Part shown: positions 5,754 to 12,584 of the stretch, piece after piece
Numbering within the stretch: position 1 is the stretch's first letter
Layout of the letters: the number at the start of each line of letters is the position of its first letter
Assembly: GCA_002742765.1 (NCBI GenBank)
Contig: DLUF01000060.1
Coordinates: 1 to 32,953 of the forward strand
Direction of reading: 5' to 3'
DNA: 32,953 nucleotides
Source of the DNA: Sulfurospirillum sp. UBA12182
GTDB lineage: Bacteria > Campylobacterota > Campylobacteria > Campylobacterales > Sulfurospirillaceae
Made by a program: the position numbers and the translations under genes
The notes under the pieces: model-generated
Told to the model about the DNA's origin: nothing
The model's database searches: none
Seen by the model: only the letters and a program-made list of their open reading frames with translations

Positions 5754-6764
5754 ATTTGTTGATTTCTCTGTTTTACTTTTACTTTCTAAAAGTTCTCGTA
5801 TTTTTTTATTATCAAGTTCCCAGTTTGGCTTTTCGTTAGGGTAATAGGTATTGACTATTTCATCATAAAGCTTGTCAACTTCTTGAATATAGTCACTATC
5901 AGGATTATAGTATTTAATAGTTTCTCTTCGTATTGTCCAAAATCCACCATGAAATTCTTTTGCATCAATTCCTGATATTACCTTATGATAATCATTGACA
6001 ATTTTGGTTGCGCCAAGATGCACACTTTCATTATCATTTATATATCTTTCTGTAGTAACCTGCATAATCCCTAATGTTTTAGCAAAGCCACAATAGAAGA
6101 GTAGATTTTCTATCAATCTATACACTTTGGGGCGATTAAATGCTTCAGTAATTAAAATAGCATAAATTAAAGCTTCTAATTTTTTCGTCTCTGCGATTTC
6201 CTCAATAATTTTTCCGTAAGCATTTTTATACTTTGTGTAACGATTATCTAGATAATTGGCTTTACGTGCTTTTGTACGTTCGTCAGAAAGTTTGACACTA
6301 TTGAATGTATGATAAATATATGCAATGATTGCCAACCAGACGGCGCTTCCTAGCTCATCAGCAGTTGGAAATAAAAATTCTTTGTGTAGTATTAATTTAT
6401 CATATACATAATATGACATGGGTATGGAAACTAACATATAGGCAATTTGTGTGAACCAGTTAAGGAGTAAGCCACGCCCTGTTATTAAATTAAACGCTAG
6501 TCTGAATACAAAGTAATAAACGACAACCAAATATATATTTTCTATTAACCAGTTTTGATTCAACTGATAAAAAACTGCTGAAATAACAGTAATGTAAGCT
6601 ACTGGAGAAAAAGCTCTATAAAGAAAGTTAAATGCTGGGGCTTCATCGGCTTTTGCTAATATTGACATTCTAATGTATCCAGCATGAATTGAATGTTGTC
6701 CAATCCAATTCAGTAGATAAAATAGAATAATAGCTAATCCTATATGCGACATAATTAAATTCAA
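5748..6764 (-). CDS. Membrane protein with lytic transglycosylase-like domain
   Basis: A 338-residue protein. About five hydrophobic segments fill the N-terminal half (about 8-23, 52-68, 76-95, 103-121, 138-155). A soluble C-terminal half carries I-L-I-T-E207-A-F-N-R-P, then T-L-G-I-M-Q-V (230-236) and a helix with E-S-V-H-L-G-A-T-K-I-V-N-D-Y. This order (Glu, then G-[IL]-M-Q-[IV], then a G-x-x-x-[LI] helix) is that of the lysozyme-like transglycosylase fold, with E207 as candidate catalytic acid. It lacks a signal peptide, so the topology of that domain is open. The start is taken as TTG 6764 because AAAGGAA lies 7-8 bases before it; ATG 6752 is the alternative. First coding cassette after attI. 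Assignment of activity is an inference. Confidence 0.6.
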   Translation of the reverse strand: MNLIMSHIGLAIILFYLLNWIGQHSIHAGYIRMSILAKADEAPAFNFLYRAFSPVAYITVISAVFYQLNQNWLIENIYLVVVYYFVFRLAFNLITGRGLLLNWFTQIAYMLVSIPMSYYVYDKLILHKEFLFPTADELGSAVWLAIIAYIYHTFNSVKLSDERTKARKANYLDNRYTKYKNAYGKIIEEIAETKKLEALIYAILITEAFNRPKVYRLIENLLFYCGFAKTLGIMQVTTERYINDNESVHLGATKIVNDYHKVISGIDAKEFHGGFWTIRRETIKYYNPDSDYIQEVDKLYDEIVNTYYPNEKPNWELDNKKIRELLESKSKTEKSTNV

Positions 6765-6794
6765 AAATTATTCCTTTGTACTAAAAGTTTTGTC

Positions 6795-6902
6795 GTCTAA
6801 CGGCAGTGCTGAGCGACACTCAGGAAGGAGGATTGAAAACGGAGTTTTCAAAATCCAACTGAATGAGTGGGAAAGAGTGTTCGCTCCTGCGACTTGTTAT
6901 CC
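6795..6902 (-). other. attC of gene-less cassette 1
   Basis: R'' GGATAAC (6896-6902) and R' GTTAGAC (6795-6801). The inner arms GAGCG-A-ACACTC and GAGTGTCGCTC pair except for one extra A, the kind of extrahelical base used for strand choice by IntI. About 108 bp, GC-richer than its surroundings. A longer reading to 6953 is possible because 6798-6812 and 6936-6950 form a perfect 15-bp inverted repeat. Confidence 0.75.
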
Positions 6903-6977
6903 GAACGCCGAAGGCGGAGGATGACAAGAACTCGTTCAGCACTGCCGTTATCGGTTCGCCGTAGGCGAGCCGATAAC
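6801..6977 (-). repeat. Gene-less structured cassette 1
   Basis: The first cassette next to attI has no credible gene. It opens with a 31-bp palindrome (6947-6977, GTTATCGG…CCGATAAC). A GGCAGTGCTGA arm then pairs with TCAGCACTGCC at the far end of the unit. A second hairpin follows (GTCATCC…GGATAAC, with CGCC/GGCG inner stem), then the attC. The same layout, with identical 85-base spacing over the first part, occurs at 4948-5100. Confidence 0.75.
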
Positions 6978-7060
6978 TATTTATTGAATATACATTATAT
7001 ATAAAACAGCCTGAAAATCAATAAATAACATACATAAAAAATGTCGTATATCAAAATAAC
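6971..7060 (-). other. attI region of the integron
   Basis: The array-side junction is the core GTTATCG (6971-6977). Beyond it, towards intI, the sequence turns abruptly AT-rich with no cassette-like structure. Accessory integrase-binding repeats cannot be defined by eye, so the outer limit given is arbitrary. The 300-base stretch between this junction and intI holds promoter-like elements and one hairpin but no gene. Confidence 0.6.
6994..7021 (-). promoter_or_regulatory. Candidate cassette promoter Pc inside attI
   Basis: On the - strand TTGATT (7016-7021), a 16-base spacer and a perfect TATAAT (6994-6999) point into the array. The -10 box is 17 bases before the attI/cassette junction, so transcripts would start about 10 bases before the first cassette. 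Inferred from sequence. Confidence 0.5.
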
Positions 7061-7063
7061 AAT

Positions 7064-7085
7064 AAATGCCTTAAATAAGGCATTT
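7064..7085. other. Short inverted repeat between intI and attI
   Basis: AAATGCCTT and AAGGCATTT form a 9-bp stem around AAAT. It lies roughly at the expected start point of a second possible promoter at 7095-7123 and between that promoter and attI. It could be a protein-binding site or a weak attenuator; there is too short a T-run for a strong terminator. Confidence 0.45.
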
Positions 7086-7094
7086 TTACATGTT

Positions 7095-7123
7095 ATACTA
7101 TAAAAAACATTGCAATATGTCAT
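7095..7123 (-). promoter_or_regulatory. Second candidate cassette promoter
   Basis: On the - strand ATGACA (7118-7123), a 17-base spacer and TAGTAT (7095-7100). Weaker -10 match than the promoter at 6994-7021. It also points into the array. Confidence 0.35.
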
Positions 7124-7280
7124 ATTTTTATACTAAATTTTAATTTTTTGATATAGTTTCAATGTATAGTTTAGATGGGAATATCGGTAATAAAACAACA
7201 TTATGTACTATTATTTGTTAAAAATCGTAATAAACCTACATAATGTTGGCTTTTATATTTATTTAAGAAAGGAGAATATT

Positions 7281-8243
7281 GTGGGTAAAAAGTTATTAGA
7301 AATCATGAGAGATAAGATTAGATTTAAACATTATAGTATAAAAACTGAACAAGTATATTTACATTGGTCAAAAAGGTATATACTTTTCCATAATAAACGA
7401 CATCCCAAAGAGATGGGTAAAATAGAGATTGAGCAGTTTCTAACACACCTTGCAAAAGTTCAGAATTTATCAGCAACCTCACAAAACCAAGCGTTCAATG
7501 CTTTATTGTTTCTTTATGAGCAAGTATTAAATATATCATTAAAAGATCAAAATATTCAAGCATTAAGAGCCCAAGAGAGAAAACATATACCAGTAGTCTT
7601 AACAATTGATGAAGTAAAAAGTATTATATTAAATATGACGGGTATTTATCAGCTTATGGTAAAGCTAATGTATGGTTGCGGTCTTAGAATGAAGGAAGTA
7701 CAAAATATAAGAATAAAAGATATTGACTTTGGATTTGATAAACTGTATATATGGGACAGTAAGTCATTAAAAGATAGAACTTTGCCATTACCATCAAAAA
7801 TAAAAGATGAACTTAAGCTTCAAGTTGAAAAAGTAAAAGAGATTCACAATAAAGATTTAAAAGATGGTTTTGGAAGTGTATATATTCCCTATGCACTAGA
7901 ACGAAAATTTCCAAGAGCTAAGCATGAAACCAAATGGCAATATGTTTTTCCTATGGATACTATCTCTACAGATCCAAGAAGCGGTGAGAAAAGGCGTCAT
8001 CATATTTTAGATGTAACTTTGAGTAGAAACATCAAAAAAGCAGTTATGCAATCGAAAATTGATAAAAGAGTGACTTCTCACATTTTTAGACACAGTTACG
8101 CCACTCATTTATTGCAAGCGGGGATAGATTTGCGTTCTATTCAAGAATTATTGGGTCACAAGAGTGTAGAAACAACTATGATTTACACCCATGTAGTTTC
8201 GGAAATGAATAAAGCTAAACTTGTCAGCCCTTTAGATTTTTAG
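7281..8243 (+). CDS. intI: Integron integrase IntI
   Basis: A 320-residue tyrosine recombinase that inserts and excises cassettes at attI/attC. The N-terminal SAM-like domain ([18 protein letters not shown]…HPKEM, residues 17-45) and the C-terminal catalytic domain are both intact: R136 (GCGLRMKE), K164 (SLKDR), H267 and R270 ([13 protein letters not shown]), H293 (LLGHKS) and Y302 (TTMIYTHV). The IntI-specific insertion is present (ALERKFPRA near 205-213 and [13 protein letters not shown] near 229-241) and separates it from XerC/D. Start chosen at GTG 7281 because AAGAAAGGAG lies 6 bases upstream and the length then fits known IntI (about 320-340); an in-frame ATG at 7203 would add 26 unrelated residues. 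It diverges from the array, as usual. Confidence 0.97.
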   Translation: MGKKLLEIMRDKIRFKHYSIKTEQVYLHWSKRYILFHNKRHPKEMGKIEIEQFLTHLAKVQNLSATSQNQAFNALLFLYEQVLNISLKDQNIQALRAQERKHIPVVLTIDEVKSIILNMTGIYQLMVKLMYGCGLRMKEVQNIRIKDIDFGFDKLYIWDSKSLKDRTLPLPSKIKDELKLQVEKVKEIHNKDLKDGFGSVYIPYALERKFPRAKHETKWQYVFPMDTISTDPRSGEKRRHHILDVTLSRNIKKAVMQSKIDKRVTSHIFRHSYATHLLQAGIDLRSIQELLGHKSVETTMIYTHVVSEMNKAKLVSPLDF

Positions 8244-8275
8244 GTTTACTAAAGAAGAAAAATCCCCTCTAAACC

Positions 8276-8309
8276 ATCTTTACATGTAAAGATAAAAAAA
8301 GAGTATAAT
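8276..8309 (+). promoter_or_regulatory. Promoter of the SIMPL gene with 18-bp palindrome
   Basis: A perfect palindrome ATCTTTACATGTAAAGAT (8276-8293) sits where a -35 element would be, upstream of a perfect TATAAT (8304-8309), 27 bases before the ATG at 8336. The palindrome centre is the TTACATGTAA motif that recurs through the window. It may be a regulator site; it is not a terminator for intI because no T-run follows. Confidence 0.5.
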
Positions 8310-8335
8310 GAAGCATTAAATTTCAAGGAGAGAAG

Positions 8336-9055
8336 ATGCAAACACCAAGCAAAATGGGATTTTTAGTCTTAGGAGTTTCTATCTTTTTTGGCTTAAGTGC
8401 TTTAGGTTATCTTCTAGGCAATGCTTTGTTAGAGTACAAACAGCTTGAGAGAAGTGTCAATGTCAAAGGTCTTTCTGAAAAAGAGTTTGAAGCCGACATC
8501 GTTATCTGGCCTATCCAATTCTTAGTTGCTAGCAATGACTTAGAAGACTTGTACGAGTCTATCGACACAAACAACCAAAAGATAAAAGAGTTCCTACTCC
8601 AAAGTAACATCAAACCAGAAGAGATAACATTTGGTACACCTTTGATCACCGATAAGATAGCCACCCAGTACTCAAGTGTAGAAAAACCAGAGTTTCGATA
8701 TAGTGCAGCACAAACAGTCACAGTATATTCAACAAACATCAAAGGAGTGATGGAAGTCAAAGGTACGCTTTCAAAACTAGGGAAAAAAGGTATCGCTTTT
8801 ACAGGAGAAAACTATGAAGCAAGAACCGAGTACCTCTTCACTAGACTCAATGAGATAAAACCTCTGATGATAGAAGAAGCCACCAAAGAAGCTAGAGCGG
8901 TAGCTCAGAAGTTCGCTTCCGATTCACAAAGCAAACTAGGGAAAATCAAAAGTGCCTCACAAGGGCAATTTACCATAACAGAAAGAGACACGAACAACCC
9001 ACACATCAAAAAAGTACGGGTTGTGTCAACAGTCGAGTACTACCTCAACGATTAG
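8336..9055 (+). CDS. SIMPL-domain (DUF541) membrane-anchored protein
   Basis: A 239-residue protein with one N-terminal transmembrane segment (about 8-30), so the rest should lie in the periplasm. The SIMPL/DUF541 pattern is visible: ERSVNVKGLSEKEFEADIVIWPI at the start of the domain (the usual V-x-V-x-G-x-(S/G)-x-x-x-(V/A)-x-A-D family strand) and the helix ATKEARAVAQKFASDSQSKLGKI towards the end. It closes with the VSTVEYYL strand. E. coli YggE and other relatives have been linked to oxidative stress; the molecular role is unknown. SD CAAGGAGAG before ATG. Single gene with its own promoter; it marks the chromosome resuming after intI. Confidence 0.85.
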   Translation: MQTPSKMGFLVLGVSIFFGLSALGYLLGNALLEYKQLERSVNVKGLSEKEFEADIVIWPIQFLVASNDLEDLYESIDTNNQKIKEFLLQSNIKPEEITFGTPLITDKIATQYSSVEKPEFRYSAAQTVTVYSTNIKGVMEVKGTLSKLGKKGIAFTGENYEARTEYLFTRLNEIKPLMIEEATKEARAVAQKFASDSQSKLGKIKSASQGQFTITERDTNNPHIKKVRVVSTVEYYLND

Positions 9056-9078
9056 GGATGATGCAAAACATCATCCTT

Positions 9079-9546
9079 TTATGCTTGTAGTTGCTCTAAT
9101 TTAGCTTTAACTTCTTGGACATGTCCTTTTACTTTGACATTACTCCAAAGAGCTGCTATCTCCCCTTTTGGGTTGATGATAAACGTACTTCTTACAACTC
9201 CCATGTACTCTTTTCCACACATTTTTTTGAGTTGCCATACGCCATAAGCATTGCACACTTGTGTGTTTTCATCACTTAAGAGTGTAATCTCTAAGTTTTT
9301 CTTTTCGATAAAATTTCGATGTTTTTTAGGGCTATCTGGGCTCACACCTAAGATAACAGCATTCAAGTCCTCAAAAGCAGGAAGTGCTTCTGTAAACTCG
9401 CAAGCTTCTGTCGTACAGCCTGGGGTGTTGTCTTTTGGATAAAAGTATAAAACTATCCACTTTCCACTCAAATCTCTTAAGCCTATCTCGACTTCATCTT
9501 GATTTGGTAGTACAAATTCTGGGGCTTTATCGTTGATACTTAACAT
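9079..9546 (-). CDS. bcp: Thioredoxin-dependent peroxiredoxin (Bcp/PrxQ type)
   Basis: A 155-residue cytoplasmic peroxiredoxin reducing H2O2 and organic hydroperoxides with electrons from thioredoxin. The active site is Y-P-K-D-N-T-P-G-C44-T-T-E-A-C49, with the peroxidatic Cys44 and the resolving Cys49 five residues later, the Bcp arrangement. The conserved Arg lies in G-V-V-R-S-T-F. Length is normal for Bcp (about 155). The start has a good SD (AAAGGAGATTT). It is transcribed divergently from trxC across a 75-bp gap, which fits a shared peroxide-defence role. Confidence 0.95.
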   Translation of the reverse strand: MLSINDKAPEFVLPNQDEVEIGLRDLSGKWIVLYFYPKDNTPGCTTEACEFTEALPAFEDLNAVILGVSPDSPKKHRNFIEKKNLEITLLSDENTQVCNAYGVWQLKKMCGKEYMGVVRSTFIINPKGEIAALWSNVKVKGHVQEVKAKLEQLQA

Positions 9547-9570
9547 AAATCTCCTTTAGTTTTTTGTGTG

Positions 9571-9597
9571 ATTATAACAAAAAACATGTGGTATAAT
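9571..9597. promoter_or_regulatory. Divergent bcp/trxC promoters
   Basis: TATAAT occurs on the - strand at 9571-9576 (towards bcp) and on the + strand at 9592-9597 (towards trxC). Both are at a suitable distance from their genes. No good -35 boxes are visible, which is common in this phylum. Confidence 0.55.
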
Positions 9598-9621
9598 TAA
9601 AAAAAATTTGTAGGAGATATT

Positions 9622-10047
9622 ATGAAAATCATATGTCCACACTGTTTAAGTATCAACAACGTACCAAAAAAAGAGACCTACAAAAAAGCAAATTGTGGAA
9701 AATGCAAAAACTCTCTACTAGATTCTAAAGCTTTACATGTAAGCAGCGATAACATAGATAAAATCATCGAAAATTCTGAGATACCAGTCATCTTAGACTT
9801 TTGGGCTCCTTGGTGTGCACCTTGTTCTATGATGGCTCCAGTGTTTGAAGAAGTAGCTAAAGATTTTGCACTTAAAGCCACTTTTGGCAAGGTCAACACC
9901 CAAGATGAACAGTTTTTAGCTTCGAGATTTAAGATACGCTCGATTCCAACACTTTGTGTTTTTAAAAATGGCAAAGAAGTTCACAGAGTTAGCGGAGCTA
10001 TGCATGATGAACAATTGACCAGTTTTGTCAACCAGTTTCTTGATTAG
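9622..10047 (+). CDS. trxC: Thioredoxin 2 with N-terminal zinc ribbon
   Basis: A 141-residue disulfide reductase of the TrxC type. An N-terminal zinc ribbon has C5-P-H-C8 and C25-G-K-C28; the thioredoxin domain begins at about residue 38. The active site is W64-C65-A-P-C68, with Ala in place of the usual Gly, a change that could shift redox potential. The cis-Pro loop R-S-I-P-T-L and the F-K-N-G-K segment are present. SD TAGGAGAT before ATG. It faces bcp, which needs a thioredoxin as electron donor. The last codon ends 5 bases before the stop of the convergent aldehyde dehydrogenase gene. Confidence 0.93.
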   Translation: MKIICPHCLSINNVPKKETYKKANCGKCKNSLLDSKALHVSSDNIDKIIENSEIPVILDFWAPWCAPCSMMAPVFEEVAKDFALKATFGKVNTQDEQFLASRFKIRSIPTLCVFKNGKEVHRVSGAMHDEQLTSFVNQFLD

Positions 10048-10051
10048 TTAG

Positions 10052-11470
10052 CTAACAGATAACTACTGATTTGATTTGCGTATAATCCTCTTCTAAAGCG
10101 TACTTTGGTCCTTCTTTTCCAAGTCCGCTTTGTTTGATACCACCATAAGGTTGCAAGTCAAAACGTAGTGTTGGTATGTCATTTATAACAACTCCGCCAG
10201 CTTCAAGCTCATCAATCGCTCTTTTACATGTAAGCAAATCATTTGTAAAAACAGAGTGTTGCAAGCCAAACTCAGAGTTGTTCATCTTCTCTTTTGCTTC
10301 ATCAAAATCTTTTACACTTATGAGAGAAACGATAGGAGCAAAAACTTCTTGACACACGATATTCATCTCTTCTTGAACGTCTATTACGATGGTAGGTTCA
10401 AACATCAACTTTTCACATCCCCCACCATATAAAACCTTAGCCCCCTCTTCTTTTGCATTTTCAAGCCAAGTTTTTGCTTTTTGAACTGCTTTTTCATCTA
10501 TCATAGGTCCGATAAAAGTATCTTCCGCATAAGGTGAACCTACTTTGAGCATCTGAGTTTGTTTCTTAAGCTCTTGCGCAAAAATATCATAAATCTCTTG
10601 TTGGACATAAATCCTCTGCAACGAGATACAAACCTGACCAGAGTTTATGAAAGCACCTAAAGCACACTTACTAGCTGCCAAAGCTACATCTGCGCTCTTA
10701 TCTATATAAGTTGCTGCATTACCCCCAAGTTCAAGTGCGACTTTCTTAATCCCCGCTTGCGAGAGGATACTCTTTCCAACTCCAACGCTCCCTGTAAAGC
10801 TGATGACTCTTGGAATTTCACTTTTGACAAGTGCTTCATTGACCCCTTCACCACTATATACAACACTTAGTGCATTAGTGATAGCAAATTCACTTTGTAT
10901 AAACAACTGAGCAAACTTATAAGCGATAAGTGGTGCTTGTGAACTAGGTTTTAACACGACAGCATTTCCTGCCACCAAAGCTGGGGCTATCTTATGGGCT
11001 ATGAGATTTAAAGGAAAGTTAAAAGGAGTAATCGCTAACACCACTCCGACTGCTTCTCGTTTGAAAAATGCCAAACTCTCTTTGCCACTAGGCATCACGG
11101 TTGTATCAAAAGTTTCTCCATGTAGGTTTTGCATGGCACTTGCACTAAGCCTAATCGTTTCTATACATCTATCCACTTCGACAAATGCAAACCTCAAAGG
11201 TTTTCCTACTTCATCACAGATAATTTTTGCCATCTCTTGTCTATTTTTTTCTAGTTTTAAAGCGACATCTAAAAGCCAATTTGTCCTTTGTGAGAGTTTT
11301 GTTAATTTTGCTTTTGAAGCTGCATTTTTCGCTATATGTAAAGCTTTTTTTGCATCATTCGCATCGCATAGGGCATATCTTGAAACAATCTCTTTACTAA
11401 AGGGATTGTGAACCTCTTTATAAGCCTCTTTTTTTTCACAGTTTGAGCCAAAAAAAACGTTTGCTTGCAT
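10052..11470 (-). CDS. NAD(P)-dependent aldehyde dehydrogenase
   Basis: A 472-residue aldehyde dehydrogenase superfamily enzyme oxidising an aldehyde to the acid. Key parts are complete: the oxyanion Asn in I-T-P-F-N151-F-P-L-N, the cofactor-binding Lys in V-L-K174-P-S, F-T-G-S-V-G at 225-230, general base E247 in L-E-L-G-G-N, nucleophile C281 in S-G-Q-V-C-I-S, and Q-E-V-F-A-P later. The C-terminal G-G-I-K-Q-S-G-L-G-K-E-G motif is also there. The overall pattern is closest in my memory to lactaldehyde or non-phosphorylating glyceraldehyde-3-phosphate dehydrogenases, but substrate cannot be assigned. A TATAAT (11505-11510, - strand) and the SD TGGAG lie upstream. It stands alone, convergent with trxC. 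Confidence 0.88.
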   Translation of the reverse strand: MQANVFFGSNCEKKEAYKEVHNPFSKEIVSRYALCDANDAKKALHIAKNAASKAKLTKLSQRTNWLLDVALKLEKNRQEMAKIICDEVGKPLRFAFVEVDRCIETIRLSASAMQNLHGETFDTTVMPSGKESLAFFKREAVGVVLAITPFNFPLNLIAHKIAPALVAGNAVVLKPSSQAPLIAYKFAQLFIQSEFAITNALSVVYSGEGVNEALVKSEIPRVISFTGSVGVGKSILSQAGIKKVALELGGNAATYIDKSADVALAASKCALGAFINSGQVCISLQRIYVQQEIYDIFAQELKKQTQMLKVGSPYAEDTFIGPMIDEKAVQKAKTWLENAKEEGAKVLYGGGCEKLMFEPTIVIDVQEEMNIVCQEVFAPIVSLISVKDFDEAKEKMNNSEFGLQHSVFTNDLLTCKRAIDELEAGGVVINDIPTLRFDLQPYGGIKQSGLGKEGPKYALEEDYTQIKSVVIC

Positions 11471-11551
11471 AACAAAAACTCCATTTAAAGTAAACTTAGG
11501 TATTATTATAGCTATTTATAAATTTACTTTATTTGATAAAGGCTAAGTATA

Positions 11552-12466
11552 ATGGAAAAAGCAAAATACATCTGGATGGATGGAGCATTAGTTGAGTGGG
11601 ATAAAGCTCAAACCCACATCTTAACACACACCTTGCACTATGGAAATGGAGTTTTTGAAGGAACTCGTGCTTATATGACAGAAGATGGTTTGGCAATTTT
11701 TAAACTAAGAGAACACACACAAAGACTCTTAAACTCTGCAAAAATTACAAGAATTAAACCAAATTTTTCACTGCAAGAGCTAGAAAATGCGCAAGTTGAA
11801 CTTTTGCGAGCAAATGATTTTAAATCAAATGTTTATCTACGTCCACTTGTCTATCTTGGGTATGGTATCATGGGACTTTACCACATAAAAGCTCCAGTAC
11901 AAACTGCTATCGCAGCATGGGAATGGGGAAGTTATCTAGGTGAAGAGGGACTTGAAAAAGGGATTAGAGTTAAAATCTCCTCTTTTACAAGAAACCCTGT
12001 AAGTTCAACTATGGGTAAAGCAAAAGCAGCAGCAAATTATCTAAACTCTCAAATGGCAAAATACGAAGCAGTTGAAGCTGGTTATGAAGAAGCTTTACTT
12101 TTAGATGATGAAGGATTTATCGCCGAAGGAAGTGGAGAGTGCTTTTTTATCGTTAGAAATGGCGTTCTTATAAGCCCTCCAAATGACACTTCTTTAGAGA
12201 GCATAACACAAGGTATGGTGCTGGAACTTGCAAGAGAAGCTGGCATACCGATAGAGAGAAGAAGAGTTACAAGAGATGAAGTATACATCGCAGATGAAGC
12301 ATTTTTTACTGGAACTGCTGCGGAAGTAACTCCGATTAGAGATGTTGATAATTACGTTATAGGTGATGGGAAAAGAGGTCCTTTGACAGAGCAACTTCAA
12401 AAAGCTTATTTTGATGTTGTATATGGAAGAAACCCTAAATATAAGCATCTGTTAACTTATATTTAA
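11552..12466 (+). CDS. ilvE: Branched-chain amino acid aminotransferase
   Basis: A 304-residue fold-type IV PLP enzyme that performs the last step of Leu, Ile and Val synthesis, moving the amino group from glutamate to the 2-oxo acids. Seen: YIWMDGALV at the start; LHYGNGVFEGTRAY (29-41), the family signature; the PLP-binding Lys in K158-A-A-A-N-Y-L-N-S; and E-E-A-L-L-L-D-D-E-G-F-I-A-E-G-S-G-E-C (179-197), with S-I-T-Q-G for the phosphate-binding turn. Length matches E. coli IlvE (309). An SD-like AAAGG lies 9 bases before the ATG. No other ilv or leu genes are adjacent. Confidence 0.95.
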   Translation: MEKAKYIWMDGALVEWDKAQTHILTHTLHYGNGVFEGTRAYMTEDGLAIFKLREHTQRLLNSAKITRIKPNFSLQELENAQVELLRANDFKSNVYLRPLVYLGYGIMGLYHIKAPVQTAIAAWEWGSYLGEEGLEKGIRVKISSFTRNPVSSTMGKAKAAANYLNSQMAKYEAVEAGYEEALLLDDEGFIAEGSGECFFIVRNGVLISPPNDTSLESITQGMVLELAREAGIPIERRRVTRDEVYIADEAFFTGTAAEVTPIRDVDNYVIGDGKRGPLTEQLQKAYFDVVYGRNPKYKHLLTYI

Positions 12467-12584
12467 TTTTCATAGGTACAATTGCAAATCATCTTAACAA
12501 ATGCCAAAGCTCTTTTAAAAAGAGTGCAAGAGTGAGATGAATTTCATTTGATTCAAATAAAAAATAAAACAAAAAAGGAAAAGA

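Larger units (their letters stand above)
199..8243 (-). mobile_element. Chromosomal integron with cassette array
   Basis: The platform is intI (7281-8243, + strand), an attI region (about 6971-7123) and a - strand cassette array. From attI outward the recombination points (the GTT of each - strand core site) are at 6977, 6801, 5100, 4948, 2812 and 2008. Five convincing attC sites (6795-6902, 5094-5162, 4942-5025, 2806-2873, 2002-2071) show R''-type ends (RYYYAAC or close variants such as GGATAAC), GTTRRRY-type ends (several GTTATNN variants) and imperfect inverted repeats between them. Two more (5711-5753, about 1390-1421) are decayed. All cassette genes share one orientation, away from intI, as expected. 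Exact boundaries at the far end are uncertain because the last genes (907-1362, 249-893) have no attC. Recognition rests on core motifs and the integrase, not on an alignment search. Confidence 0.88.

Noticed and set aside
7148-7176. intI promoter TTGATA…TTAGAT
   Set aside because: The -10 match is poor and the better TATAGT box is only 11 bases away, so no call was made.
7203-7280. Longer IntI from ATG 7203
   Set aside because: The added 26 residues do not resemble IntI, and a strong SD sits before GTG 7281.
8276-8293. Palindrome after intI as a terminator
   Set aside because: No T-run follows on either strand; it lies in the -35 position of the next gene.
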